A program made the position numbers and the translations under genes. This document shows positions 18,407 through 27,564 of a stretch of 64,000 nucleotides of DNA, one piece after another. Source of the stretch: JAENVT01 sp031430695. GTDB lineage: Bacteria > Actinomycetota > Acidimicrobiia > Acidimicrobiales > Ilumatobacteraceae. The stretch spans positions 1 through 64,000 of the forward strand of contig JANPBZ010000206.1 of the NCBI GenBank assembly GCA_031430695.1. Reading direction: 5' to 3'. The first letter of the stretch is position 1. The number at the start of each line of letters is the position of its first letter. Below the pieces are notes generated by a model that was not told the origin of the DNA, made no database searches, and worked only from the letters and a program-made list of their open reading frames with translations.

Positions 18407-19602
18407 GAGGCGAACTCGCCGTGGGTGATCCGCCGTTCGGCATACGCGCGGAGCTCGCTGCGCAAGGCGTCGAAACACCACTCCTCGGCGACGGCGCGGC
18501 GCACGACATCGACCTGGGCGTCGTTGGTGAGCCCGGCCAATGGCTGGTCGCGATCGAGGTTGGTGGGGAATGCGTAGCCGTTGGCACACGCTCCGACGGC
18601 GTTGTCGACCTCGATCGCTGATGCGCCGGACGCCTTGAACTTCAACAGCGACGGGTACACGGCATTGCACATCCGCTCGTGATCGATGCTTTCCAAACAC
18701 TTGCCGAGAGGAGAGTTGATCTGTAGCAAGTTGGCCATGCGATGCACGTTGGTGGTGCGGTTGGTGCCGGCAGCATGGAAAAGTGCGGGGTTGAAGAACA
18801 CCGCGTCGCCCTTCATCAGCGGCAACTGCGTGTAGTGCTGCTCGAAGTACGCGCGAAATTCCGGTCTCCACCATGCGAGGTAGCCGTGCAGGTACTTCTG
18901 TGCATGAGGCAGGTACATCGTCGGACCGCTCTCGACCGGCATGTCGCAATGGGCGACCGCCCCCTGAAGCGTCAGCGCCGCCGAAAGGCGGTGAATGTGG
19001 GCCGGGTACTGCTCGGCGACGGCAACGGTCATGAACCCGAGGTGATAGTCGCGGTGTGGCTTCTGGGCTGCTCCGCCGGGATTGACCACATTGACCTGCG
19101 ACGTGAAGGTGAAGCCCGGCCCGAGCCATGCCGCGGCTGCCATCGACAGGATGTCATTTGCGTAGTAGGCGACGAAATGGTCGGGCGCATTGACTGCCAA
19201 CTTCTCGAGTGCGTTCCAGACTCGGTCGTTGTCGCCTGGCTTGGCGTAGTGGTCGCCGGAAACCATTCCCATGCTGTGCTGCTCGGCGATCATCGCGTTG
19301 AAGGCGACGGTGACCCCATCGACAATCGTGATGTCGGCAAACGCCCGCTGGAACACCACGATTCCCGGGCCTTCGAGAAATGCCTTGTTCAGTTCTGCCT
19401 GCACAGCGCGCCGCGTCTCGGGGTCAGCGCACTCGGATCGAAGGCGGTCACAGTCGTAGCTCACGACGTTTTGAATGATCGATTCGGCGAACGAATAGTC
19501 GCTGATGTCGGTCACTTGCTCGACGATCTCGATGAAGTCGGCGAGGGAACAATCCGACTCGCACAGATATCCAGAGGCAGTGGCGGAATTTACGGCGGAC
19601 AT
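18403..19602 (-). CDS. Phytanoyl-CoA dioxygenase (PhyH) family protein
   Basis: A 399-aa Fe(II)/2-oxoglutarate oxygenase. The iron-binding HxD is in QKPHRDYHLGFM, and the distal histidine and 2-oxoglutarate Arg are in FHAAGTNRTTNVHRMANLLQ. ATG at 19600-19602 opens MSAVNSATASGYL; the much longer open frame upstream is antisense to the EamA permease gene and rejected. The stop is overlapped by the TTG of the fatty-acid hydroxylase. Substrate unknown; the family hydroxylates phytanoyl-CoA, ectoine and various small molecules. Confidence 0.85.
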   Translation of the reverse strand: MSAVNSATASGYLCESDCSLADFIEIVEQVTDISDYSFAESIIQNVVSYDCDRLRSECADPETRRAVQAELNKAFLEGPGIVVFQRAFADITIVDGVTVAFNAMIAEQHSMGMVSGDHYAKPGDNDRVWNALEKLAVNAPDHFVAYYANDILSMAAAAWLGPGFTFTSQVNVVNPGGAAQKPHRDYHLGFMTVAVAEQYPAHIHRLSAALTLQGAVAHCDMPVESGPTMYLPHAQKYLHGYLAWWRPEFRAYFEQHYTQLPLMKGDAVFFNPALFHAAGTNRTTNVHRMANLLQINSPLGKCLESIDHERMCNAVYPSLLKFKASGASAIEVDNAVGACANGYAFPTNLDRDQPLAGLTNDAQVDVVRRAVAEEWCFDALRSELRAYAERRITHGEFAS

Positions 19603-19728
19603 GCCCACAAATGTAGGCCTTCGTGAGGACTCCACGGCTAGCGTGCACACGTTACTACCACCGCTGACTCCCTGCGGGCGTCCGCCCGGAAAGCGACCCG
19701 CGACTCGACGCAATCGTCGACCGGCAGA

Positions 19729-20625
19729 TTGGCCGGCAAGGGCGGGGTCGTGGCAGTCCTCGCCGCAACCATGTTCTGGTCGTTCGGTGGTGTGTTGGGC
19801 AAGTCCACCCATGCGTCGGGTGTCGTGCTGTCGTTCTGGCGCATGTGGATCGCGTCGGCCGTCTTGCTCGTGATCGTGGCCGTGACCAAGCGCTGGCCGC
19901 GCCGCGCCGATTTCCGTCGCGCCGCCATCGCCGGCGTGCTGTTCGGCCTCAACATCTGCGTGTTCTTCATCGCCATCGAAACAGTCAGCATCGCCACGGC
20001 TTTGATCATCGCCGCGCTCGGCCCGGTTGTCGCCTTGCCTGTGTCGGTCGTGTTCTTCGGCGAGCGGCTGAGAGCTGTCAAGGTGATCTGCGCGGCGGCG
20101 TCGGTGGTCGGCGTGGTTGTGGCCGTTCTGGTCGCGCCATCGAACGAATCCGGCTCGAGCAGCTCGACCACCGGCTACCTGTGGGCGATTCTGGCCCTCG
20201 TGCTGTGGGTGGCCTACCTGCTGGTGTCCAAAGGCGTGCGGGCCAAGGTCGAAACCGTGCGCTTCATGTTCGTCGTGTCGGTGATCGGCGCCGTCACCGT
20301 GTCGGCCCTGGTGGTCATCACCAGCAAGGATCTCGGCCAGGTGCACGGTGCCGGCTGGGCCTGGGTCGTCCTGCTCGCGATCGGGCCCGGTATCGCCGGG
20401 CACGGGTTGGTGGCATGGGCGCAACCGCGGGTCGACGCCTCGGTCACTTCGGTGTTGATCCAGGCCGAACCCGTCGGTGCGTCTGCGGCGGCATGGGTCA
20501 TTTTGGGCGAACGGATCTCGCTGGCACAAGCCCTTGCCATGGCCGGCGTCGTCGCCGCCCTGTGTGTGCTTGCATACAGCGAATCGCGCGACGGCGGCGT
20601 CGAAATCGTCGACGCCGTCAGCTGA
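19729..20625 (+). CDS. EamA (DMT) family permease
   Basis: A 298-aa protein with ten hydrophobic segments and two EamA repeats; the first ends near ALGPVVALPVSVVFFGERL, the second in LIQAEPVGASAAAWVILGER, each carrying the usual Gly-Glu-Arg end. Start is TTG 19729; GTG 19750 is an in-frame alternative giving a shorter N-terminus. It is divergent from the PhyH-like gene (126-base gap) and precedes the dioxygenase at 20667 by 41 bases. Probable metabolite exporter or importer; substrate not readable. Confidence 0.83.
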   Translation: MAGKGGVVAVLAATMFWSFGGVLGKSTHASGVVLSFWRMWIASAVLLVIVAVTKRWPRRADFRRAAIAGVLFGLNICVFFIAIETVSIATALIIAALGPVVALPVSVVFFGERLRAVKVICAAASVVGVVVAVLVAPSNESGSSSSTTGYLWAILALVLWVAYLLVSKGVRAKVETVRFMFVVSVIGAVTVSALVVITSKDLGQVHGAGWAWVVLLAIGPGIAGHGLVAWAQPRVDASVTSVLIQAEPVGASAAAWVILGERISLAQALAMAGVVAALCVLAYSESRDGGVEIVDAVS

Positions 20626-20666
20626 CCGAGCGGCCGCTAATCTCGTGTCGAAGGGAGATGCACGTC

Positions 20667-21842
20667 ATGGGAGTTGCGTTCCGAGAGATCGAGATGGGGC
20701 CGGTCGGTAGCCGGCTGCCTGGAGGGGCAGTCGCTGCGGCGTTCGCCATCGATGCGGGAATCCTGGTGCAGTTCACCGACGGCGCGGCCACCTTCCTGCC
20801 CGATTGGCTGCGCGACAACTGTCAGTGCAACGAGTGTCGAATCGTGCAGACCGACGAGCGTCGTTGGCAGCCGTGGACCGAGCCAACCGCGCCCGTCGTC
20901 AGCACCGTCGAAGTCGCCGACGGACGGCTGCTGATCGGCTGGGCGAGCGGACATCAATCGGTCTACGGTCCGACGGACTGGGGCAAGATCCGAACGACCG
21001 GTGCACGCGGCGCCTGGACGGCGCGCTTGTGGCACTCGGGCTACGGGATCGAACGCTTTGACCATCAGCAGTGCATCGCCGATCAGATCACGCGCCGAGG
21101 CATGTTCGAGGCACTCCGCCGCGACGGCGCGGTGGTAGTCACCGGTTCGCCGACCGAACCGGGCACCGTGATCGAGCTGCTGCGGGCGCTCGGCATCACG
21201 ATGCGCGACTCGTCGCTCGGTCTCATCTTCGACGTCAAACTCGATCCGGCCGGTTACAACGTCGCGTTCACGTCCGAGGAGGTGCCTCCGCACAACGACA
21301 ACGCCCAGTACACGCATCCGCCCAGCGGGCAGGTCTTGGCGATGCTGGTCAATGATGCGCAGGGTGGCAACAGCGTCGTGGTCGACGGTTGGTCGGTGCT
21401 CGACCAGCTCAATAGCGAGCATCCCGGGGCCATCGACGTGCTGACCAAGGTCGAGGTCGGCTTCCGGCAGTATTCGACCGAAGCGGATGCGTTCACACGC
21501 GCACCATTGGTCGTGCGCGACCGAGCGGGCCGGTTCGTACATCTGCGCTTCTCCAATCAGTTGATGCAACCGCTGGCCTTCGACGACACCGAGCTCGCCG
21601 AGTGGTACCGCGCCTACCGCCTGCTCGGCGCGGCCATCGCCGACCCGGCCAACCACGTGTCATTTCGGCTCTCGGCCGGCGACACCCTGTTCGTCAACGG
21701 CTACCGCGTCTTGCACGCCCGCACCGCCTACCAGCCCGACGGGCCACGTCACCTGCAAGACGTGTACTTCGAGTTGGACGATGTCTTCGGCCACCTGGCC
21801 CGAATGACCGGCGAAGCAACCAACGCCATGGTGACTTCCTAA
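20667..21842 (+). CDS. TauD/gamma-butyrobetaine dioxygenase-like enzyme
   Basis: A 391-aa Fe(II)/2-oxoglutarate oxygenase with the GBBH-like N-terminal domain (LPDWLRDNCQCNECRI, Cys-rich zinc site) and a TauD catalytic domain. The iron facial triad is in VPPHNDNAQYTHPP (HxD) and YRVLHARTAY (distal His). Family members make L-carnitine from gamma-butyrobetaine or hydroxylate trimethyllysine. ATG 20667 is chosen because AAGGGAG ends 9 bases before it; ATG 20658 sits directly on that site. A trimethylamine-like substrate would fit the EamA permease upstream and the sarcosine-oxidase-like gene (inference). Confidence 0.85.
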   Translation: MGVAFREIEMGPVGSRLPGGAVAAAFAIDAGILVQFTDGAATFLPDWLRDNCQCNECRIVQTDERRWQPWTEPTAPVVSTVEVADGRLLIGWASGHQSVYGPTDWGKIRTTGARGAWTARLWHSGYGIERFDHQQCIADQITRRGMFEALRRDGAVVVTGSPTEPGTVIELLRALGITMRDSSLGLIFDVKLDPAGYNVAFTSEEVPPHNDNAQYTHPPSGQVLAMLVNDAQGGNSVVVDGWSVLDQLNSEHPGAIDVLTKVEVGFRQYSTEADAFTRAPLVVRDRAGRFVHLRFSNQLMQPLAFDDTELAEWYRAYRLLGAAIADPANHVSFRLSAGDTLFVNGYRVLHARTAYQPDGPRHLQDVYFELDDVFGHLARMTGEATNAMVTS

Positions 21843-21850
21843 CCCCGCCT

Positions 21851-21971
21851 CCTAACCCCAATACGAGTGTTTGCGGCCCGCTTCGGTCTATCCGAGTGTT
21901 TCAAGCCACCCCGGGCGGGACGGAGACACTCGTTTGAGCGTGGTGGGCCGGAAACACTCGTAAGGGGTTAG
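21851..21971. repeat. Nested double palindrome between convergent genes
   Basis: Outer arms run from CCTAACCCC (21851-21859) and CGAGTGTTTGCGGCCC (21864-21879) to GGGCCGGAAACACTCG (21945-21960) and GGGGTTAGG (21964-21972 region), almost perfectly complementary. Inside lies a second hairpin, CGAGTGTTTC at 21893 paired with GAGACACTCG ending at 21932, with core CACCCCGGGCGGG. It sits between the stops of the dioxygenase (21842) and tdh (21968) and could act as a bidirectional terminator. Same family as the palindromes at 7220 and 46186. Confidence 0.75.
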
Positions 21972-22993
21972 GCCCAGTCCAGGATCACTTTGCCGCATTC
22001 GCCACCCTCGACGATCGCGAGTGCTTCTTCGAAGTGATCCGCCGGCAGCTCGTGGGTGATGATGTCGCCGACGTCAAGTCCGCTCTGCAGCATCGCGGCC
22101 ATCTTGTACCACGTCTCGAAGATTCGGCGACCGTAGATCCCTTGGATCTCGAGGCCCTTGAAGATGACGTCGTTGATATCCAGGGTCATCGGGCCGGCGG
22201 GGATCCCCAGCACTGCGATCCGTCCGCCGTGGTTCATCGCATCGAGCATCTGGTTGAACGCCGTCTCGGCTCCCGACATCTCCAGGCCGACGTCGAACCC
22301 CTCCGTCATCCCGAGCTCGGCCATCACGGGCGCGAGCTGCTCGGTGCGCACATCGACCACTCGGCTGGCGCCCTGTCTGGCGGCCATGTCGAGCCGGAAG
22401 CGATTGATGTCGGTGACGACCACATTGCGGGCACCGATGTGGCGCACGATCGCCGTTGCCAAGATGCCGATCGGGCCGGCACCGGTGATCAGCACGTCTT
22501 CGCCGACGACGTCGAATCGAAGCGATGTGTGCGTGGCGTTGCCCAATGGGTCGAGCACGGCTGCCACGTTGTCGTTGATGTGCGCAGGCACGACGAACAC
22601 GTTCTCGGATGGGATCACCACATACTCGGCGAACGCCCCAGGTCGGGTGACGCCGACACCGGTGTGGTTGTGGCAGAACTCGCGCCGGCCGCCCTTGCAG
22701 TTTCGACAGTGACCACAGGTGACGTGTCCTTCGCCGGCAACTCGTTGGCCGACCTCGAGCCCGACCACGTCGGAGCCCAGTTGCTCGATTTCACCCATGA
22801 ACTCGTGGCCGACGACCATCGGCACCGGAATGGTCGCTTGCGCCCAGGCATCCCAATGATGAATGTGAAGATCGGTGCCGCAGATCGACGTCTTGCGGAC
22901 GCGGATCAGCACGTCGCGATCGCCCGGCACCGGCTTGGCGACGTCCTCGAGCCACAGTCCAGGCTCTCGCCGCGCCTTAACCAGTGCTTTCAC
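21968..22993 (-). CDS. tdh: L-threonine 3-dehydrogenase
   Basis: Oxidises L-threonine to L-2-amino-3-oxobutyrate with NAD. A 341-aa zinc alcohol-dehydrogenase family protein of standard length. Catalytic zinc site SICGTDLHIHHWDAWA and GHEFMGE; structural zinc loop CGHCRNCKGGRREFC; NAD-binding VLITGAGPIGILATAIVRH. The segment AVLDPLGNATHTSL is specific to Tdh. It overlaps kbl by 4 bases, matching the classical tdh-kbl arrangement. Confidence 0.95.
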   Translation of the reverse strand: MKALVKARREPGLWLEDVAKPVPGDRDVLIRVRKTSICGTDLHIHHWDAWAQATIPVPMVVGHEFMGEIEQLGSDVVGLEVGQRVAGEGHVTCGHCRNCKGGRREFCHNHTGVGVTRPGAFAEYVVIPSENVFVVPAHINDNVAAVLDPLGNATHTSLRFDVVGEDVLITGAGPIGILATAIVRHIGARNVVVTDINRFRLDMAARQGASRVVDVRTEQLAPVMAELGMTEGFDVGLEMSGAETAFNQMLDAMNHGGRIAVLGIPAGPMTLDINDVIFKGLEIQGIYGRRIFETWYKMAAMLQSGLDVGDIITHELPADHFEEALAIVEGGECGKVILDWA

Positions 22994-24180
22994 GAGACCA
23001 GACCCATCGCCTTGCCCACACGCGCGAAGGCCTCGATCGCCTGGTCGATGTCGGCATTGGTGTGCGCCGCGGACATCTGGGTGCGGATACGAGCCTTGCC
23101 CTGCGGCACGACCGGGAACGAGAACGCGATCACATAGACCCCTTCGCCGAGCAGGCGCTCGGCCATCTCCGACGCGACGCGGGCATCGCCGAGCATGACG
23201 GGGATGATCGGATGCCCGGCTCCGGCGAGGGTGAAACCCGCCTGCTCCATCCCGGTGCGGAAGCGGACTGCGTTGTGCTGCAACCGGAGTCGCAACTCAT
23301 CGCTTGATTCCAACAGGTCGATGACGCGAATGGTCGCCGAAGCAATGACTGGCGCCAGGCTGTTGGAGAACAGATATGGACGCGAGCGCTGCCGCAACCA
23401 GTCGATCACCTCGCGACGCCCGGCGGTGTACCCCCCAGACGCGCCGCCCAACGCCTTGCCCAGTGTGCCCGTGATGATGTCGACTCGACCGATCACATCG
23501 GCGAACTCGTGGGTACCTCGGCCGTGGTCGCCGACGAGCCCGACGGCGTGCGAATCGTCGACCATCACGAGCGCGTCGTAGCGCTGGGCGAGGTCGCAGA
23601 TGGCGGTCAGATTGGCGAGCACGCCATCCATCGAGAACACGCCGTCGGTAGCGATCAGGCGGTACCGAGCGCCGCTGGCCTCTTGCAGGCGCTGCTCGAG
23701 CTGACCCATGTCGTTGTTGTCGTAACGCAGACGCTGGGCGCGGCACAGGCGGATGCCGTCGATGATCGACGCGTGATTCAGCGCGTCGGAGATGACAGCG
23801 TCCTGCTCGTCGAGGATCGTCTCGAACAGCCCACCGTTGGCGTCGAAGCACGACGAGTACAAGATGGTGTCGTCGGTTCCGAGGAACGACGACAGCCGCG
23901 CCTCCAATTCCTTGTGCACAGTTTGGGTCCCACAGATGAAGCGCACCGACGCCATGCCATAGCCGTACTTGTCGAGCGCTTGGTGTGCAGCAGCGACGAT
24001 GTCGGGGTGATCGGCCAAGCCGAGGTAGTTGTTGGCGCACAGGTTGAGCACAGTGGTGCCGTCGGCCAGTCGGATGTGCGCGGATTGCACGGAGTCGATC
24101 ACCCGCTCGGCCTTGAACAGCCCCTCGCCAAGCAGTGCATCGCACCGTGACGCGAGGTCGTCGAGCAGAGGGCTACGCAT
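22990..24180 (-). CDS. kbl: Glycine C-acetyltransferase (2-amino-3-ketobutyrate CoA ligase)
   Basis: PLP enzyme that cleaves 2-amino-3-oxobutyrate with CoA to glycine and acetyl-CoA, completing threonine degradation after Tdh. 396 aa, standard length. Substrate segment LCANNYLGLADHPDI, PLP-contact region IDSxHAVG-like VDDSHAVGLVGDHGRG, and the Schiff-base lysine in TGTLGKALGGASGGY. Start ATG 24180 overlaps the upstream LLM gene by 8 bases and its stop overlaps tdh, so LLM-kbl-tdh is one operon. Confidence 0.95.
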   Translation of the reverse strand: MRSPLLDDLASRCDALLGEGLFKAERVIDSVQSAHIRLADGTTVLNLCANNYLGLADHPDIVAAAHQALDKYGYGMASVRFICGTQTVHKELEARLSSFLGTDDTILYSSCFDANGGLFETILDEQDAVISDALNHASIIDGIRLCRAQRLRYDNNDMGQLEQRLQEASGARYRLIATDGVFSMDGVLANLTAICDLAQRYDALVMVDDSHAVGLVGDHGRGTHEFADVIGRVDIITGTLGKALGGASGGYTAGRREVIDWLRQRSRPYLFSNSLAPVIASATIRVIDLLESSDELRLRLQHNAVRFRTGMEQAGFTLAGAGHPIIPVMLGDARVASEMAERLLGEGVYVIAFSFPVVPQGKARIRTQMSAAHTNADIDQAIEAFARVGKAMGLVS

Positions 24181-25081
24181 GTTGGCGCCGCAGCACTGGC
24201 AAAATCTCGGTGGCGATCCTTTCGAACGCCGGCAGCTGGGCCGCGACGGGCGGGTAGTACAACGAGACCTCGGTGATGCCGAGATCAGTTACTTGACGCA
24301 CCATCTCGACGAACACGTCGTCGGATTCGTAGTAGCTGATCGCGCCGCCGCTGGCACGAGCCTTCGGGTCGAACATGGTGTACGACCGGCGCAGTGTCGC
24401 CGGGTCGCGGCCGATGTCGACGCACAGCTGGTCCATGGTCATGCAGCGGTCGGCCAACTCGGCCAGTTGCTCGTCGAAGTCGGCGGCGAAGCTCAAGCTG
24501 TTCCAGATGTCGGCATGTGTGGCGGCATGACGCATCATCTGCGGTCCGAGCGCGGCGACCATGATCGGCAGCCGCGGCCGCTGCACCGAGCTCGGGTTCA
24601 TCACGGCGCCATTGGCCTGGTAGTAGGTGCCGTGGTACATCGTGATGGTCTCGGCCAGCAGTTGGTCGAGCAACTCGACGTACTCGGCGAAGCGCGCGAC
24701 ACGTTCACCGGTGCTCCAATTGGGCACGCCGATCATGTCGTACGACGGATCGATGGTCAGACCCGTGCCGATACCCAGTTCGAGCCGTCCACCTGAGATC
24801 TGGTCGACCGTGACGGCCTGATGGGCCAACATGGCCGGGTTGCGCAGCGGCATCTGGGCGACGCACGTCGTCAACCTGATGGTCGATGTGCGGGCTGCGA
24901 TCGCAGCGAGGCCAGTCCACGCCTCGTGCCACGGTCCCGTGGGATTGCCCCAGTCGCAGAAGTGATCTGGCACGGCGGCCACATCGAGGCCGAGCGCTTC
25001 GAGACGCACGAAGCGGTCGAGATACTCAGACCAGGGCACGTTCGGGATGACGAGCACCTGGAACCGCAAGTCGTGGCTCAT
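24173..25081 (-). CDS. LLM-class flavin/F420-dependent oxidoreductase
   Basis: A 302-aa luciferase-like TIM barrel. Typical segments are VAAVPDHFCDW, TIRLTTCVAQMPLRNPAMLA, QAVTVDQISGGRLELGIGTG and LPIMVAALGPQMMRHAA, matching the F420-type actinobacterial subgroup (inference on cofactor). It is the first gene of the kbl-tdh operon, an association that is not part of the known pathway. Substrate unknown. Its start is divergent from the ATP-grasp operon with 72 bases between. Confidence 0.85.
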   Translation of the reverse strand: MSHDLRFQVLVIPNVPWSEYLDRFVRLEALGLDVAAVPDHFCDWGNPTGPWHEAWTGLAAIAARTSTIRLTTCVAQMPLRNPAMLAHQAVTVDQISGGRLELGIGTGLTIDPSYDMIGVPNWSTGERVARFAEYVELLDQLLAETITMYHGTYYQANGAVMNPSSVQRPRLPIMVAALGPQMMRHAATHADIWNSLSFAADFDEQLAELADRCMTMDQLCVDIGRDPATLRRSYTMFDPKARASGGAISYYESDDVFVEMVRQVTDLGITEVSLYYPPVAAQLPAFERIATEILPVLRRQHA

Positions 25082-25153
25082 GCGCGGATGCTACTGCGTC
25101 GCACGAGCTCGTCATCTTGGCGTCATCTTCGATCATGTAGCGTGCTTGGACCG

Positions 25154-26599
25154 ATGGCCGACCTGCGAACGCTCCCTCTTCTGTGGGACGAGCTGGTCGA
25201 CGCCCATGGCAATCCTCGCCCAGCCGCGGCCGCGTTGGTCGAACGATTGCGATCGTTGGACATCGAGGAGCTACAACAACGCCAAGGCCTCGCCGAGGTC
25301 GACATTCTGGCGCTTGGCATCACCTTCACCGTGTATCACGACGGGCAAGGCACCGATCGGGCGTGGCCGATGGACATCGTGCCGCGAGTGATCGGGGCGT
25401 CGGAGTGGGCACAGATCGAGCGAGGATTGAAGCAGCGACTCACGGCGCTCAACCGCTTCATCGACGACGTCTACCACGATCGACGCATCGTCGCCGATGG
25501 CGTGTTTCCCGACGAGTTGCTGCAGGGCTCGGTCAATCTGCGGACCGAGTGCGTCGGCATGTCGCCCAAGTTCGGGGTGTGGGCACACATCTGCGGCAGC
25601 GATCTTGTGCGCGATGCCGACGGCGTCGTGTACGTGTTGGAAGACAACCTTCGGGTGCCCTCGGGGGCCAGCTACCTGCTGCAGAATCGGGCCATCTCCA
25701 AACGGGCATTCGCCGATCTGTTCGAACTGCAGTCGATCCTGCCCGTCGACGACTACACCGACCAGCTTCGCCGCCTGCTCGTTTCGTTGGCGTCCGATGA
25801 GCTGCAAGGTGTCCGTTATCCGCAGGTGGTTGTGCTGACCCCTGGCGTGTACAACAGCGCCTATTTCGAGCATGCATTCTTGGCCCAACAGATGGGCGTG
25901 CCGTTGGTCGAGGGTGCCGACCTGTTCGTCGACACCAGCGATCGGGTGTGGATGCGCACGATCGATGGGCCGAAGCCCGTCGACGTGATCTATCGGCGCC
26001 TCGACGACCAGTTCCTCGACCCGGAAGTGTTTCGCAAGGACTCCCACCTCGGCGTACCCGGCGTGATGCGGGCGTGGCACGCAGGCAATGTGGCTATCGC
26101 CAACGCGCCAGGAGCCGGGGTCGCCGATGACAAAGTGGTGTATGCATGGGCGCCGGATTTCATCCGTTACTACCTCGACGAAGAGCCGCTTCTGCCCAAC
26201 GTGCCGACCTACCGATGCCTGTATGCCGACGAACTGGCGTACGTGATCGAGCACGCACGCGAGCTGGTGTTGAAGCCGGCCAACGAGAGCGGGGGCTATG
26301 GATTGACCATCGGCAGCGTGGCAACCGAGGACCAGCTCGACGCAGCAATCGAGGCGATAAAGGCCGATCCGCGCAACTGGGTGGCGCAGCCGATCCTGCA
26401 ACTCTCGACGGCCCCGACGCTGTGTGCGGGCGAGCTCGCCCCTCGACACGTCGATCTCCGACCGTTCGTACTCTCCGGCCACGAGACCTACGTCACCATG
26501 GGCGGCCTCACTCGCGTTGCGTTGGTCGACGGCTCGCTCGTCGTCAACTCATCGCAGGGGGGCGGTTCGAAGGACACCTGGGTCGTCGAGGATTCGTGA
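25154..26599 (+). CDS. Circularly permuted ATP-grasp protein (DUF404/DUF407 type)
   Basis: A 481-aa protein of the circularly permuted ATP-grasp family, predicted amide or peptide ligase. Segments include FTVYHDGQGTDRAWPMDIVP, LNRFIDDVYHDRRIV, VLEDNLRVPSGASYLLQNR, the DVIYRRLDDQFLDP metal-site region, LVLKPANESGGYGLTIG (ATP-binding Lys and Gly loop) and HVDLRPFVLSG near the C-terminus. Start ATG 25154; GTG 25142 in frame is possible. Its stop overlaps the alpha-E gene by one base. Family members are usually found with alpha-E and transglutaminase-like proteins, as here. Confidence 0.87.
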   Translation: MADLRTLPLLWDELVDAHGNPRPAAAALVERLRSLDIEELQQRQGLAEVDILALGITFTVYHDGQGTDRAWPMDIVPRVIGASEWAQIERGLKQRLTALNRFIDDVYHDRRIVADGVFPDELLQGSVNLRTECVGMSPKFGVWAHICGSDLVRDADGVVYVLEDNLRVPSGASYLLQNRAISKRAFADLFELQSILPVDDYTDQLRRLLVSLASDELQGVRYPQVVVLTPGVYNSAYFEHAFLAQQMGVPLVEGADLFVDTSDRVWMRTIDGPKPVDVIYRRLDDQFLDPEVFRKDSHLGVPGVMRAWHAGNVAIANAPGAGVADDKVVYAWAPDFIRYYLDEEPLLPNVPTYRCLYADELAYVIEHARELVLKPANESGGYGLTIGSVATEDQLDAAIEAIKADPRNWVAQPILQLSTAPTLCAGELAPRHVDLRPFVLSGHETYVTMGGLTRVALVDGSLVVNSSQGGGSKDTWVVEDS

Positions 26600-27546
26600 T
26601 GTTGCTCTCGCGGGTGGCGGAACGGCTGTACTGGGCGGCTCGCTACCTCGAACGTGCCGAGGGCACGGCGCGTATCGTGCGCGAGCACTCCAATGTGATC
26701 GTCGATCTGCCGCTGACCATTCCGCCGAACTGGGACAATCTGCTCGGGATCACCGGTGGGCGCGAAGGCTTCGACGAACGATACGACGCCGGCGACGAGG
26801 TCTCGATTGTGTCGTTCCTGGTTGCTGACCCGCTGAATCCCGGCAGTGTTTATTCGAGCATCGGTCACGCTCGTGAGAATCTCAGGACGTGTCGCGACAT
26901 CCTGCCGGCCCAGGCATGGAACGCCGTCAACGATCTCTACCTTGCCGCTGTACGCGGCGCAGCTGACGGCATCCAGCGCCGCCACCGATCGAGATTCTTG
27001 GAGAAGGTCATTGCCGAACACCAGCGACTGCTGGGCATTCTGACCACGACGATGAGCCGCGACGAGGCCTACACGATGTTGCGGCTCGGCCGTCACATCG
27101 AGCGCGGCGACATGGTGACCAGAGTGCTGGACGTACGCGCCGGGCTGTTGTTGGGCGAGCGACCCGAGCGCGCAGAGCTCTACGACGATCTGCAATGGTC
27201 CAGCGTGTTGCGGTGCCTGTCGGCGCTGCAGATGTACAACCGGCGGTCAGCCTCTGGCGACGGCGCTGCGGAGGTGATCCGATTCATCCTTGGCGAGTAC
27301 ACCTTTCCTCGCTCCGTGGCGTACTGCTTGGCGGGCGTGCAGGCGAGTGCAAGGGAACTGCCGCGCAGCGAGTCCGTGATGGCTGCGTGCAGGGCTGCGC
27401 TTGCCGAGTTGTCGGCGTCGGATCCAGCCATGCTTCTCGACGCCGACGAGCTGCACAACAAGGCCGATCGTCTGCAGATCCTCATCGGTTCCATCAGCGA
27501 CCGCATCACCGGCGCCTACTTCGGCCATACCGCATGGCCGAGCTGA
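26599..27546 (+). CDS. Alpha-E domain protein (DUF403)
   Basis: A 315-aa all-helical protein. The N-terminal MLLSRVAERLYWAARYLERA is the alpha-E hallmark, with repeated R-x-E helices and a second RLGRHIERGDMVTRVLDVRA motif; the C-terminal half has SVAYCLAGVQASARELPRSE. Biochemical role unknown; predicted (comparative genomics by others) to cooperate with the permuted ATP-grasp enzyme. ATG 26599 overlaps the ATP-grasp stop (TGATG). No signal peptide, so cytoplasmic. Confidence 0.87.
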   Translation: MLLSRVAERLYWAARYLERAEGTARIVREHSNVIVDLPLTIPPNWDNLLGITGGREGFDERYDAGDEVSIVSFLVADPLNPGSVYSSIGHARENLRTCRDILPAQAWNAVNDLYLAAVRGAADGIQRRHRSRFLEKVIAEHQRLLGILTTTMSRDEAYTMLRLGRHIERGDMVTRVLDVRAGLLLGERPERAELYDDLQWSSVLRCLSALQMYNRRSASGDGAAEVIRFILGEYTFPRSVAYCLAGVQASARELPRSESVMAACRAALAELSASDPAMLLDADELHNKADRLQILIGSISDRITGAYFGHTAWPS

Positions 27547-27564
27547 GCCGGTAGACCTGAGCCG

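Noticed and set aside
19603..20529. N-terminal extension of the PhyH gene by about 300 residues
   Set aside because: It is antisense to the EamA permease, Asp/His/Arg-rich and without similarity to PhyH; the ATG at 19602 gives a normal protein.
25271..26482. 403-codon reverse frame opposite the ATP-grasp gene
   Set aside because: Shadow frame; composition typical of antisense translation and no recognisable domain.
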